Shown here one piece after another: positions 15,150-23,687 of a stretch of 24,418 bases of DNA (within the stretch, counting starts at the first letter, position 1; each line of letters starts with the position of its first letter). Below the pieces are notes generated by a model. It was not told the origin of the DNA. It did no database searches and saw nothing but the letters and a program-made list of their open reading frames with translations. A program made the position numbers and the translations under genes. Source of the stretch: Clostridia bacterium (GTDB lineage Bacteria; Bacillota; Clostridia; Oscillospirales; CAG-272); NCBI GenBank assembly GCA_900763885.1, contig CAAFLY010000106.1:1-24418 (forward strand). Reading direction: 5' to 3'.

Positions 15150-17780
15150 ATGACGGGATATGATCCGGATTGGCTCACGGCAGTGCTCTCCGGCGACAGC
15201 GAGGCGTTTACGCCGATCGTTCTCTCTGCCACACCCAGGCTGTACGCGCTTGCCATGCGGCTCTGTTCCAATCGTGCGGAGGCGGAAGATCTGGTGCAGG
15301 AGACGTTCCTCGACGGCTACAGAAAGCTCAACCTGCTGCGGGAGCCGGACAAAGTGGATGCGTGGCTCGCGACGATCCTGCGTAACAAGTATCTGAACAG
15401 CCAGATGCGCTCGATCGCCGCCATTCCCATGGATGAGGTCGGCATCCCGATCGACCGATGCACACCGGAAAACCGCTATGTGGCGCGTGAATCGCTGGAA
15501 ACGTGGCGAAAACGGCTGTCCACGCTGTCCCCTGCCCTGCGCGACACCGCGATCCTCTATTTCTGGCGTCGTATGTCCATGGAGACGATCGCCGCACGTA
15601 TGCACATCCCTCTCGGTACGGTCAAACGAAGGATCCACGACATTCGGGAGATTCTGAAAAAGGAGAAAACGATGGAAGAAAACAAAATGAAGCCGATTCC
15701 GGACGGATTTGCAGAAAAAGTCGCGGAAAAGGTACAGGAGCTGGCGGAATACAGCACGCGGTTCGGCAGCATGACCGGATTCGACGCGGCGTACGCGCAC
15801 ATCAAGGCGCTGATCGCGGACATATCCGACAGAGATACGGCACACAAATACGCGAAGGAAAGCGCGGCGATCGCGTATGCCGCAGACAGCACGAAATACG
15901 CCGAGGACTCTCTTGCCGTGAGCAGACAGACCGGAGACGTGGACACGCTCAGGGATGTGTATCTCGATCTCTGCTGGCAGCTCGGCGGAGAGGCGGAAAA
16001 GACGAAATACACACGGGAGACGATCCTGCCCGCCTTAGAAGCGTTCCCGGATTCCGCCGCCAAAAAACGCGCACTTGGCTATCACAATTTCTGGCTCGCG
16101 AAATACACCGCGGACGCAGACGGTCCGACTTATGACAATACAGAAAAATATCTGCGGGAAGCGGCGCGGCTGTACACGGAGGCGGAAGCCATGGAGCATC
16201 TCGTTGACGCCATGCACGGCTGTGTCCGCTCCATGCTCGACGCGCTGCCTGTGATGCGGGACAGCCGATACGCGGGACGCATTTCCGTCACGACGACAGG
16301 CGAGCGCTGGCGACTGATGCCGGATGGTGTATTTTATCAGAATCAGCCGGGCTGCTCTCCGCTGTGGTACAGCTCTGTTTACAACTATTTGATGCCGGTA
16401 TTCTATTACGCAGGCTGCACCGGAGACCGCTATTTTCTGCCGCGCGACCCACAGCTGGCGGTCGGAGAGACGGAGACCATGCGCGAGCCGTTTCCGACGA
16501 CGGAAAATGCGGTGGATGTCGGCACGCGCACGATCGTCTCAGACAACGAGGAACTCGATGTGCCAGCCGGTCACTTCACGCACTGCCTGCACATTCACAA
16601 GCACGAGAGCGACGAGATAACAGCGGACGTCTGGTACGCGCGCGGGGTCGGGATTGTGCGGATCGACGCCTGCGGGAAAACCCAGGTGCTGGAATCGTAC
16701 CACATCGCGGAGGAGACGGACGATTATCTGCCCACCTCGGTCGGGACGCGCTGGCGGTATGTATTCCCGGATAAGCCGGATGTGCTCTGCCAGTACGCGG
16801 CGTACGAGATTCTGGAAAAGGATGCGCAGTGGGTAGGTCTGTCCTGTCTGGAGGTCGCCGCACTGCCTGAGGACTGGTACGATGTGACCGAGAACGACAT
16901 GCTTCTTCTGTGCAGCATCCAGGATCGTCTGGCACGCGGAGAATACGACGAGGCTCTGGCAGCGGTCGAAAAGGTGATCCGGCACAACCGCGCGAGTGAG
17001 ACAGTCGCGTACGCGATGGGGATCCGAGAGCATCTGCGCGAGATCATCCCGTACAAGAAGAAAAACTGGCGGTTCTGCCCCGGCTCCATCAATGGCAGCT
17101 ACATCACAAAGACCGGCGGCAAGCTCGTCTACTGCGAATCGGAGCTGTCCTCCATCGACACAGGCGCATGGGGTACGCGCGGAGAGGAGAACCGGATTTT
17201 CGGTGTAAAACCGTTCCGCTTTCTCTCGATGCTCTTCGGCACGCTGTGGGACGACCGCTGGGTCCCCGGATATGCCGTCGAGGAGCCGTATTCCGACTAT
17301 CTGAGCGAGCCGTTTGTCCGCAGAGTGCGCGTGGAGGCAGTGCCCGAGATCACTGTGGCAGCCGGGACATTCCGCAACTGCCGGAGACTGATCGTCGAAC
17401 TCGACAGCGCGAACGGCACGAAAGGCGATTACGGCTACTACTTCTATAAGCATACGCAGTGCGGTCACAAGGAATGGGTATTCGCGCCGGGCGTTGGTGT
17501 GGTGCAGTTTGTCTGCGACTGGGGCAGCACAGAGCATTCCGTCTGCGAGCTGCGCTCCTACGATACGGTGGCGGAGGACGGTGAATACATGCCTGTGTAC
17601 ATCGGCAACCGCTGGATCTATGACGAAATGCTGCTGACCGCGGAGAACTACATCGCAAGCCGGGAATACCGCGTCATGACCGGCATCCACGACCGCTATT
17701 TCCTCATGGACAATCAGCTCTTCACGTTCAAGGGCGATCCTGCAGCGTACGACGCGTTCAAGGAAGGCTTGAAAAAGTAA
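15150..17780 (+). CDS. ECF sigma factor fused to a large duplicated C-terminal domain
   Basis: An 876-aa uninterrupted frame. Residues 1-90 are sigma region 2 (LYALAMRLCSNRAEAEDLVQETFLDGYRKL, 31-60). Residues 115-172 are region 4 (LSPALRDTAILYFWRRMSMETIAARM, helix-turn-helix, then LGTVKRRIHDIREILKK). Residues 175-370 are mostly helical and repeat-like, and 380-870 are beta-rich with an internal duplication. The repeats are VPAGHFTHCLHI...WYARGVGIVRI (471-505) against VAAGTFRNCRRL...WVFAPGVGVVQF (736-787), each beside GTRWRY- or GNRWIY-like strands. No transmembrane segment or signal peptide is seen, so the extension should be cytosolic and may sense a ligand or hold the sigma part inactive. 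The start at 15150 has AAGGAAGGAGG 8 nt upstream. There is no separate anti-sigma gene. The sigma call is firm; the role of the extension is unknown. Confidence 0.88.
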   Translation: MTGYDPDWLTAVLSGDSEAFTPIVLSATPRLYALAMRLCSNRAEAEDLVQETFLDGYRKLNLLREPDKVDAWLATILRNKYLNSQMRSIAAIPMDEVGIPIDRCTPENRYVARESLETWRKRLSTLSPALRDTAILYFWRRMSMETIAARMHIPLGTVKRRIHDIREILKKEKTMEENKMKPIPDGFAEKVAEKVQELAEYSTRFGSMTGFDAAYAHIKALIADISDRDTAHKYAKESAAIAYAADSTKYAEDSLAVSRQTGDVDTLRDVYLDLCWQLGGEAEKTKYTRETILPALEAFPDSAAKKRALGYHNFWLAKYTADADGPTYDNTEKYLREAARLYTEAEAMEHLVDAMHGCVRSMLDALPVMRDSRYAGRISVTTTGERWRLMPDGVFYQNQPGCSPLWYSSVYNYLMPVFYYAGCTGDRYFLPRDPQLAVGETETMREPFPTTENAVDVGTRTIVSDNEELDVPAGHFTHCLHIHKHESDEITADVWYARGVGIVRIDACGKTQVLESYHIAEETDDYLPTSVGTRWRYVFPDKPDVLCQYAAYEILEKDAQWVGLSCLEVAALPEDWYDVTENDMLLLCSIQDRLARGEYDEALAAVEKVIRHNRASETVAYAMGIREHLREIIPYKKKNWRFCPGSINGSYITKTGGKLVYCESELSSIDTGAWGTRGEENRIFGVKPFRFLSMLFGTLWDDRWVPGYAVEEPYSDYLSEPFVRRVRVEAVPEITVAAGTFRNCRRLIVELDSANGTKGDYGYYFYKHTQCGHKEWVFAPGVGVVQFVCDWGSTEHSVCELRSYDTVAEDGEYMPVYIGNRWIYDEMLLTAENYIASREYRVMTGIHDRYFLMDNQLFTFKGDPAAYDAFKEGLKK
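15657..15674 (+). promoter_or_regulatory. Internal ribosome binding site and ATG inside the sigma fusion
   Basis: AAAAAGGAG (15657-15665), a 6-nt spacer and an in-frame ATG at 15672 (Met175). It falls exactly where sigma region 4 ends and the extension begins. It could produce a free 702-aa extension, or be a relic of two formerly separate genes. Confidence 0.6.
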
Positions 17781-17785
17781 AAAAG

Positions 17786-17829
17786 CTGCGCGGCAACCAT
17801 CCGAATCGAAGGCTGCCGCGCAGTTTTTT
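17786..17829. terminator. Bidirectional terminator after the sigma fusion
   Basis: A perfect 10-bp stem (CTGCGCGGCA with TGCCGCGCAG) has an 18-nt loop, T6 on the plus strand and an A run before it. It can therefore end both the sigma fusion and, on the minus strand, the DUF5107 gene. Confidence 0.9.
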
Positions 17830-17923
17830 GTATGGATCTGTAAACGCACCCCAATCAGGGCAAAGGAAACGCAGAGAACGCGGTGCAGACTTTCCGTGCG
17901 CCCGAGCGAATCATCTCCAGCGT

Positions 17924-19918
17924 TCAATGCACCTCATATTCGCCCATGCGGAAGTCGATCCCGGCGGGAATCGGATATTTTTCGAGGACCTCCTTCGTTT
18001 TGATCTCGTCGAGCGGGCGATTTTCGTCTCTCGCGATGATCCGTGCGTAGAGGTCGCACCAGAGCTTGAACGTCGTGTTCTCGCCCTCCTGCATATCCGG
18101 AACGATCAGGTTTTCCGTCACGATCTCCCGCGCCTCGTCCAATCTGCCAAGCTGGGTCAGACTGTCGGCATAGTACATACGGATTCTGCCCTGTGCGCGC
18201 GCTTCGTCCGTGGCGTTTTCGATGATCTCACAGACCTCCTCGTCCGTTCCATACCGCTTGAAATACTTCACCACGTCGATGAGACTGCGCGGGTATTTTC
18301 TGCCGAGCTTTTCGGAACGGCGCATCCACGCCCTGCCTTCTTCTTTGTTGTCGTCCGCGACGCACATCCAGGCGAGGCAGCGGCAGGCGATGAAGTTTTC
18401 CGTCGCCTCCACAGACGCGCGATAAGCCGCCTTTGCCTCCTCGTACCGCTCCGCTTCGTAATACGCACATCCAAGTAGCAGCATCGTGTACCAGTCCCGG
18501 TCGCCGCTTTCCTCAAGCAGATGAATGTACCCCTCTCCGGATACATAGGAGATGCTGTAATCCTCCGGATCGTGTGCCGGGAGATGTCCGGTGGCAAGGA
18601 GCATGGCAATATCGCCTTCCTCACGTACCGAGGTCGCCGGGAACACCACGGTCGGATCGTCGCTCAGCCGCTGTCCGCGCAGTTCTTCCTCAAGCGCACC
18701 CCAGCCGGAACCGAAATGCTTCAGTTTTGCCGCGCCGACCAAATTGAAGTATCCGTCTGTGAGCAGCGGATATTTGTCCCGGAGCGAATCCTCGACCAGA
18801 CGGTTTGCCGCGTCGTAATCCGCGCCGTGCAGAATCTCCGGATCCCCGGCGCAGGCGGTGTAGCCCTCCGTCCAGTGATACGCGCTGTGCGGCGGCATCT
18901 GGCACTGCTCCATCTGGCTGCGCAGAAGCCCTGCCTGGATCTCCGTGTACCGTGTATCGCCGTGGGACAGCCAGCGGTTCCAGTTTTTTCCGCCCTGACT
19001 TGCCGCGCCCCATACAAAGAGCTTTCTGCCGACCAGCTCCGGTGTGGAGAACTGCACCATGCCGCGTCCGTCACGATCCACGTTCGCCTCCCATTTCGGC
19101 TGCGCGGGATCGATCCGGTAGAAGAAATCGCGTGCGCGGGTATGCGTCGCCGGATAGCTCGAATCCCAGCCGTCGATGAACGGGGTATCCTCCGCGCCGA
19201 CCACGGTCACGCCGTCCTCGCGCCGGTTGAAGGTGTACGATTGCCTTGCCGGAACAAGCACGCGGCTGCCGTCCGTTTCATCCACAGCGATATTGCTCCA
19301 CCAGTACATCCATGTCGGCGTATCCATCCGGTTCTGGATGTCCACGTGGATCAGCAGCACGTCGCGGGCAAGGGTCGCCTTGACACTGTACGCCACGCCG
19401 CGCTTTCTCTCGTATTCGTACATCACAAGGACCGGTTCTCCCTTTTCGTTCCGGCTCTCGGCGGCAAACATCGGACTGCATGTATACGGATGGTGCCCGA
19501 TGATGCCGATATTCCATTCAACACCGCCGGAGAACCAGGCGTTGCGCAGTGCCAGATTGGCGGGCTGGTATACGGGGTTTTCATAGAGCAGCTCCCGGTT
19601 TTCCGTTTTGGAATAGAGGGACCAGAGCCGTCCGCCCAGATCGAGCATAAACGTTGCGCGGAGATATTCGTTTTCAAGGATCGCCACATCCATATCGCGC
19701 TTTTCGATATTTCGGTCGTACTGGTCGAGTACGGTATAGGGGAGGATCGTGTGGATATTGCCGCGATAAACCCACTCGCCCTCCTCTTTGCGGAATCCGT
19801 CCGCGACTGTCACCTTTGGATCCTCTTTTTCCTTATAGAACGGCTGAATCGACGGAATCACGTTTGCTTTTCCCATCCATGCCGCGTCAAATGCCTTTTT
19901 TTTAAATGTCAGCGTCAT
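17924..19918 (-). CDS. DUF5107 / TPR-repeat protein (glycan-locus type)
   Basis: A 664-aa protein without a signal peptide. The N-terminal two-thirds (about 1-430) look like the DUF5107 beta-sandwich fold that resembles aldose epimerase/glycoside-hydrolase supersandwiches: ILENEYLRATFMLDLGGRLWSLY, NPVYQPANLALRNAWFSGG, VEWNIGIIGHHPYTCSP, YWWSNIAVDE and KLFVWG with HWTEGY further on. The C-terminal part (about 480-640) is helical with TPR-like units (LLLGCAYYEAERYEEAKAAY and similar). The family is common in carbohydrate-use loci of gut bacteria but has no settled activity; a sugar-binding or sugar-processing role is inferred. The start at 19918 has GGAGG about 6 nt upstream; the in-frame ATG at 19933 is itself part of that GGAGGAGG site. 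It stands alone, divergent from the binding-protein gene. Confidence 0.82.
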   Translation of the reverse strand: MTLTFKKKAFDAAWMGKANVIPSIQPFYKEKEDPKVTVADGFRKEEGEWVYRGNIHTILPYTVLDQYDRNIEKRDMDVAILENEYLRATFMLDLGGRLWSLYSKTENRELLYENPVYQPANLALRNAWFSGGVEWNIGIIGHHPYTCSPMFAAESRNEKGEPVLVMYEYERKRGVAYSVKATLARDVLLIHVDIQNRMDTPTWMYWWSNIAVDETDGSRVLVPARQSYTFNRREDGVTVVGAEDTPFIDGWDSSYPATHTRARDFFYRIDPAQPKWEANVDRDGRGMVQFSTPELVGRKLFVWGAASQGGKNWNRWLSHGDTRYTEIQAGLLRSQMEQCQMPPHSAYHWTEGYTACAGDPEILHGADYDAANRLVEDSLRDKYPLLTDGYFNLVGAAKLKHFGSGWGALEEELRGQRLSDDPTVVFPATSVREEGDIAMLLATGHLPAHDPEDYSISYVSGEGYIHLLEESGDRDWYTMLLLGCAYYEAERYEEAKAAYRASVEATENFIACRCLAWMCVADDNKEEGRAWMRRSEKLGRKYPRSLIDVVKYFKRYGTDEEVCEIIENATDEARAQGRIRMYYADSLTQLGRLDEAREIVTENLIVPDMQEGENTTFKLWCDLYARIIARDENRPLDEIKTKEVLEKYPIPAGIDFRMGEYEVH

Positions 19919-19964
19919 AACTGCCTCCTCCATCTGTGCGCCTATACACAGCGTATTCTTGGGT

Positions 19965-19994
19965 ATTATAGCACGAAATCCACAGCCTTGTCAA
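19965..19994 (-). promoter_or_regulatory. Sigma-A promoter of the DUF5107 gene
   Basis: On the minus strand a perfect TTGACA (19994-19989), an 18-bp spacer and a perfect TATAAT (19970-19965), about 47 nt before the start codon. It is one of the strongest promoters in the window. Confidence 0.88.
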
Positions 19995-20073
19995 GAGAGA
20001 AACGGTCGTGCGCCATGGATTTTTTGACCTGCTCTGATTTACAATTTTTACATATTTTTTTCACAAATCCTGA

Positions 20074-20102
20074 CTGACTTTTTCTGACTTATCGGGTATA
20101 CT
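20074..20102 (+). promoter_or_regulatory. Promoter of the solute-binding protein gene
   Basis: CTGACT (20074-20079), a 17-bp spacer and TATACT (20097-20102), about 84 nt before the start codon. Three CTGACT/TGACT words lie within 25 bp here, and could be a regulator site rather than only a -35 box. Confidence 0.6.
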
Positions 20103-20185
20103 ATAATTGAATATGTGTGTCATGGATACCACAGCTTCAAATGACCAATTCTACTGTTTTATATTGGAAAGGAGCGCATTTTCCC

Positions 20186-21694
20186 ATGAGATCTGACCTG
20201 AAAAAAAGACTGTTCTGCCTGATCCTATGTATGCTTGTCACCCTTCCCATTCTGACGGGATGTGGCGGCACCAATCCGGAAACGGAAAAACGCACGGAGG
20301 ACACAACTCCTGCGGATACTACCCCTGTGGAAACGGAAACCACCCGTGAGAACACCAAAGATTCCCTCCCGGACGGCCTGCGCTTTGACGGCACCACCAT
20401 CAACGTATTCGGCTTTGGCTGGGAAAACTCGGTCTGGTACGATACGACCGGCGGTGAAGAGCTGACCGGAGATGTGGTGCTGGACGCCATGGTCAACCGG
20501 AACATTGCGGTGGAGGAACGACTCGGCGTAAAATTCAACTGGATCATCGGTCCGGACGACTGGAACGGCTTCCCCCAGGCAGTCAAGACGGCGCTGCTTG
20601 CCGGTGCGTCCGATTATGACATGATCGTGGAAGAAAACTCGCGCCTGTTTGAACAGTCCGTGCAGGGCTTCTATTACGATCTCTCCACAAAGCCGTATAT
20701 CGATCTGAGCCAGCCGTGGTGGTACAACGAGCTCATGGAGCAGAGCAGCCTCGACAACAATAAGCGGTACTTCCTCGCCGGGGACATTTGTCTGACCACG
20801 ATGCTGGGCGCGTCCGCCATGTACTTCAACAAGCCCATCTTTATCGACCATTTCGGCGACACGGATGCCTTGTACAACGCGGTGCTTGACGGCAAATGGA
20901 CATACGATGTGTTTATGCAGTACTGCCGCGATGTTGCCACCGATGTGAACGGCGACGGTGTGTATGACGACAACGATCTGCTCGGCTTCCGCTATCCGCA
21001 GTGGGGCGTCCCGAACTACCTGTCTATGTCCACCGGACTTGACTATATCACCCGCGACGCGGAAGGCTTCCCTGTCCTCGATATCTACAACGAGCAGTCC
21101 ATCAAGTGGGCCGATACGCTCTACAAGCTGCTCTATACGGAGCATATGTCCGCAGGCGGCGATCCCGGTCCCTCCTTTGTCGCTGCCCATTCCCTTTTCT
21201 ATCCGGGTATGCTCTTCAACACCACCGACCTGCGTCAGGCTGACTTTGATTACGGTATCCTGCCCTATCCGAAGCTTGAGGAATCCTTCTCCTACTACTC
21301 CGGCGCGGCTCCCGCCAACGGATGCGGTGTAGGCGTACCTGTATCCGCTCCCGGCGACAAGCTTGAAGCGGTTTACGCCACCATCGAAGCTCTCTGCGCG
21401 GAAGCCTATCGGAAGGTCACGCCGGCATGGTACGACACTGCGCTGAAGGTCAAATACGCGGACGCTGCCATTGACGCGGATATGATCGACATCATCTACG
21501 ACAACATCAAGTCCCCGTTCATCATGATGGCGGACAAGGCGATCGGCACAGGCTCCATCTTTACAAACGCTATCTATGGCTCCAAATCCGAGGGCACATT
21601 CTCCTCGTATTGGGAAAAGAACGGCAAGAATCTCGAAAAGAAGCTCGCCGACATCATCGCGAAATACAAGGAGCTGGATCTCTCCGGCAACTGA
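20186..21694 (+). CDS. Extracellular solute-binding lipoprotein (family 1-like)
   Basis: A 502-aa lipoprotein with a basic start (MRSDLKKR), a hydrophobic core and lipobox LTGC, the lipidated residue being Cys26. A Thr/Glu/Pro-rich linker (about 29-60) follows, then a periplasmic-binding-protein-like fold: TTINVFGFGWENSVWY, VVLDAMVNRNIAVEERLGVKFNW, GASDYDMIVEENSRLFEQ and later GILPYPKLEES. It would bind a sugar or oligosaccharide outside the membrane and hand it to an ABC importer. No permease or ATPase gene lies next to it, so the partner must be elsewhere. The start at 20186 has GGAAAGGAG about 11 nt upstream; an earlier in-frame ATG at 20117 would add 23 residues that break the signal peptide. 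The ligand is unknown. Confidence 0.88.
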   Translation: MRSDLKKRLFCLILCMLVTLPILTGCGGTNPETEKRTEDTTPADTTPVETETTRENTKDSLPDGLRFDGTTINVFGFGWENSVWYDTTGGEELTGDVVLDAMVNRNIAVEERLGVKFNWIIGPDDWNGFPQAVKTALLAGASDYDMIVEENSRLFEQSVQGFYYDLSTKPYIDLSQPWWYNELMEQSSLDNNKRYFLAGDICLTTMLGASAMYFNKPIFIDHFGDTDALYNAVLDGKWTYDVFMQYCRDVATDVNGDGVYDDNDLLGFRYPQWGVPNYLSMSTGLDYITRDAEGFPVLDIYNEQSIKWADTLYKLLYTEHMSAGGDPGPSFVAAHSLFYPGMLFNTTDLRQADFDYGILPYPKLEESFSYYSGAAPANGCGVGVPVSAPGDKLEAVYATIEALCAEAYRKVTPAWYDTALKVKYADAAIDADMIDIIYDNIKSPFIMMADKAIGTGSIFTNAIYGSKSEGTFSSYWEKNGKNLEKKLADIIAKYKELDLSGN

Positions 21695-21717
21695 TTGACA
21701 ACGCGCCATTTCACAAG

Positions 21718-21754
21718 GGAGAATCGTTCTGCGGGACGGTTCTCCTGTTTTTTT
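21718..21754 (+). terminator. Rho-independent terminator after the binding-protein gene
   Basis: A 10-bp stem (GGAGAATCGT with ACGGTTCTCC, one T-G pair), an 8-nt loop and TGTTTTTTT. Confidence 0.9.
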
Positions 21755-21820
21755 GCGTATATTCCCCTATAGTCCGTGCCATACTATGGGTATCCAAAAC
21801 AGAAACACGGAGAGACGCGG

Positions 21821-22564
21821 ATGATGGAAAACGAAGTGGAAAACAAGCGCGAAAACGACACGCGAGACGAGGACAACCTGTCGTATCTGATGAAAACAGG
21901 CGGGGTAATCTCGCAGTCTGCGGGGGAGACGATCCATTGTCTGACGATCATCGGGCAGATTGAGGGGCATTATCTGCTCGGAGACGGTCAGAAAGCAACC
22001 AAATACGAGCACTTGATCCCGCTGCTTGTATCCATTGAGGAAAGCGACGAGATCGACGGCCTTCTTCTCGTGCTGAACACGATGGGCGGAGACGTGGAGG
22101 CTGGGCTGGCACTGGCGGAGATGATCGCGAGTATGAAAAAGCCCACAGTATCGCTGGTATTGGGCGGCGGCCATTCCATCGGCGTACCGCTCGCTGTATC
22201 CGCGAAGGTCTCCTATATCGTACCGTCCGCGACCATGACGATTCATCCCGTGCGGATCAGCGGAACCGTGGTTGGTGTGCCGCAGACGTACTACTATTTT
22301 GAGCGGATGCAGGACCGGATCATCCGTTTTGTCACGTCCCACTCCGCGGTATCGGAGGCGGTATTCCGGGAGATGCTGCTGCGGACCGATCAGATCGCCA
22401 CGGATGTCGGCTCTCTCATCGATGGACAGGAGGCGACGGCGTGCGGACTGATCGACCACACGGGCGGATTGTCCGACGCACTGGACGCGCTCCGGCGTCA
22501 GATTCGTGCCTCAAAAGAGCGCGCCGCGCCATCCGACCGCAAAGAATGTGCAAAAGCGGATTGA
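21821..22564 (+). CDS. tepA: TepA-like ClpP-family serine protease
   Basis: A 247-aa ClpP-fold protein of the TepA/YmfB group. After a charged N-terminus (1-20), residues 40-235 are the fold. LLLVLNTMGGDVEAGLALAEM (81-101) forms the oxyanion region, GGGHSIGVPLAVS (115-127) carries nucleophile Ser119, and MTIHPVRISG (139-148) carries His142, followed by YYYFERMQDRIIRFV. In Bacillus subtilis TepA has been linked to protein secretion and signal-peptide turnover. It needs no Clp ATPase gene next door and none is seen. The start at 21821 has GGAG 8 nt upstream; an ATG directly after (21824) is an alternative, and the longer frame from 21776 has no ribosome binding site. Its stop overlaps the -35 box of the next gene. 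Confidence 0.85.
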   Translation: MMENEVENKRENDTRDEDNLSYLMKTGGVISQSAGETIHCLTIIGQIEGHYLLGDGQKATKYEHLIPLLVSIEESDEIDGLLLVLNTMGGDVEAGLALAEMIASMKKPTVSLVLGGGHSIGVPLAVSAKVSYIVPSATMTIHPVRISGTVVGVPQTYYYFERMQDRIIRFVTSHSAVSEAVFREMLLRTDQIATDVGSLIDGQEATACGLIDHTGGLSDALDALRRQIRASKERAAPSDRKECAKAD

Positions 22565-22589
22565 CAGACAGAGCCGGATATGGTATCCT
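22561..22589 (+). promoter_or_regulatory. Sigma-A promoter overlapping the tepA stop codon
   Basis: TTGACA (22561-22566, containing the tepA TGA), a 17-bp spacer and TATCCT (22584-22589), with a start near 22596. The resulting leader is only about 24 nt to the TTG start at 22620, and it would be too short for the ATG at 22602. Confidence 0.75.
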
Positions 22590-22619
22590 ATAGAAAAACA
22601 TATGGGAGGCTTTATCTCT

Positions 22620-23618
22620 TTGAAAAACTGCGCCACAGAAAAAAAGATCCGGCTGGGGATCATCGGTACGAATTTTGTCAGCGACTGGCTCACGACGGAA
22701 GCGAAGGATTCCGGACTGTATGATGTCCGCGCCGTGTATTCCCGCAAATCAGAGACTGGGGAAGCATACGCGAATAAGCATGCGATCCCGGTTGTCTATA
22801 CGGATATGGAAGCTTTTTTATCCGATCCCGAACTGGATGCCGTATATGTTTCCAGTCCGAACGCCTGCCACGCCGCTCAGTCCATCGACGCGCTGCGCCA
22901 CGGAAAACATGTGCTTTGTGAAAAGCCGATCGCCACCACCGCGGCGGAATACCGGGATATGCAGAACGCGGCACGGGAAAACGGCAGGATTCTCCTGGAG
23001 GCGATGCGTCCGGCACACGATCCGGCAATCCTTGCAATCCGGGACCACATTGATGCGCTCGGCACGATCCGTCGGGTGGAGCTGGAGTTCTGTCAGTATT
23101 CCTCACGGTACGATCGATTCAAGGCGGGGGAGATCCTAAACGCGTTCACACCGGCTCTCGGCAACGCGGCGATCATGGACATTGGGGTATATGCTGTCCA
23201 TGTGTGCGCCCTGCTGTTCGGAATGCCGGAGCTGACCGCGGATTTCTACAGCCGATCGGTGTTCGCGGAGAATCACATGGAGCTGATGGGTGAGATGCTG
23301 CTGCCGTATGGGGCCGACGCACCTGTGCGGATCACCTACGCAAAAATCTACAATTCGCTGAACCCAAGCGTAATCCTCGGGGAAAACGGCGGTATTCTGA
23401 TCGACAAGCTGTCCAATCCGAAATCGGTACGGCTGAAGCTGCGCGACGGTACGGACAAGGAGCTGTGCGTCTCCCCCAAGGACAACAACATGGTCTACGA
23501 GCTTGCCGCCTTTGCACGCTGTATCCGCACCGGGAATAATCCGCATACGCGCTGCTCGGAAATCGAAATGGCGATTTTAGACCGGATCCGGGAGAAAAAC
23601 GGGATTGTATTCCGATAA
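22620..23618 (+). CDS. Gfo/Idh/MocA-family oxidoreductase
   Basis: A 332-aa NAD(P)-dependent enzyme acting on sugars or cyclitols. Residues 10-125 are the Rossmann domain, with GIIGTNFVS (13-21) and the CEKPIATT signature carrying catalytic Lys102. The rest is the C-terminal alpha/beta domain (LEFCQYSSRYDRFKAG, then MDIGVYAVHVCALLFG, where His follows the conserved D-x-G-x-Y pattern). The substrate is not defined. A TTG start at 22620 is chosen: GGGAGG (22604-22609) is 10 nt upstream and the predicted protein then begins MKNCATEKKIRLGIIG. The ATG at 22602 has no Shine-Dalgarno and lies about 6 nt from the predicted transcription start. Position beside glycan genes suggests sugar dehydrogenation or epimerisation. 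Confidence 0.88.
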   Translation: MKNCATEKKIRLGIIGTNFVSDWLTTEAKDSGLYDVRAVYSRKSETGEAYANKHAIPVVYTDMEAFLSDPELDAVYVSSPNACHAAQSIDALRHGKHVLCEKPIATTAAEYRDMQNAARENGRILLEAMRPAHDPAILAIRDHIDALGTIRRVELEFCQYSSRYDRFKAGEILNAFTPALGNAAIMDIGVYAVHVCALLFGMPELTADFYSRSVFAENHMELMGEMLLPYGADAPVRITYAKIYNSLNPSVILGENGGILIDKLSNPKSVRLKLRDGTDKELCVSPKDNNMVYELAAFARCIRTGNNPHTRCSEIEMAILDRIREKNGIVFR

Positions 23619-23626
23619 AATAACGA

Positions 23627-23657
23627 GGACAGAGGGAGGGGACTCTCTCTGTCCTTT
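23627..23657. terminator. Hairpin between converging genes
   Basis: A 12-bp stem (GGACAGAGGGAG with CTCTCTCTGTCC, one G-T pair) with loop GGGA. The T tail is modest on both strands, so it probably works as a shared terminator for the oxidoreductase and the zinc-ribbon gene. Confidence 0.75.
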
Positions 23658-23687
23658 CTGATTTTACGGGATGTTTCCGGGGATCGG

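Noticed and set aside
13447..15150. 567-aa minus-strand frame opposite serS
   Set aside because: Antisense to serS and its T-box; no motif, and the composition is that of a mirrored coding strand.
17830..17923. Gap between the sigma fusion terminator and the DUF5107 stop
   Set aside because: I looked for a small gene or RNA here and saw none.
18521..20077. 518-aa plus-strand frame opposite the DUF5107 gene
   Set aside because: Shadow frame; it would also run over the strong promoter at 19965-19994.
20225..21709. 494-aa minus-strand frame opposite the binding-protein gene
   Set aside because: Antisense shadow; the plus strand has a signal peptide with lipobox and a promoter.
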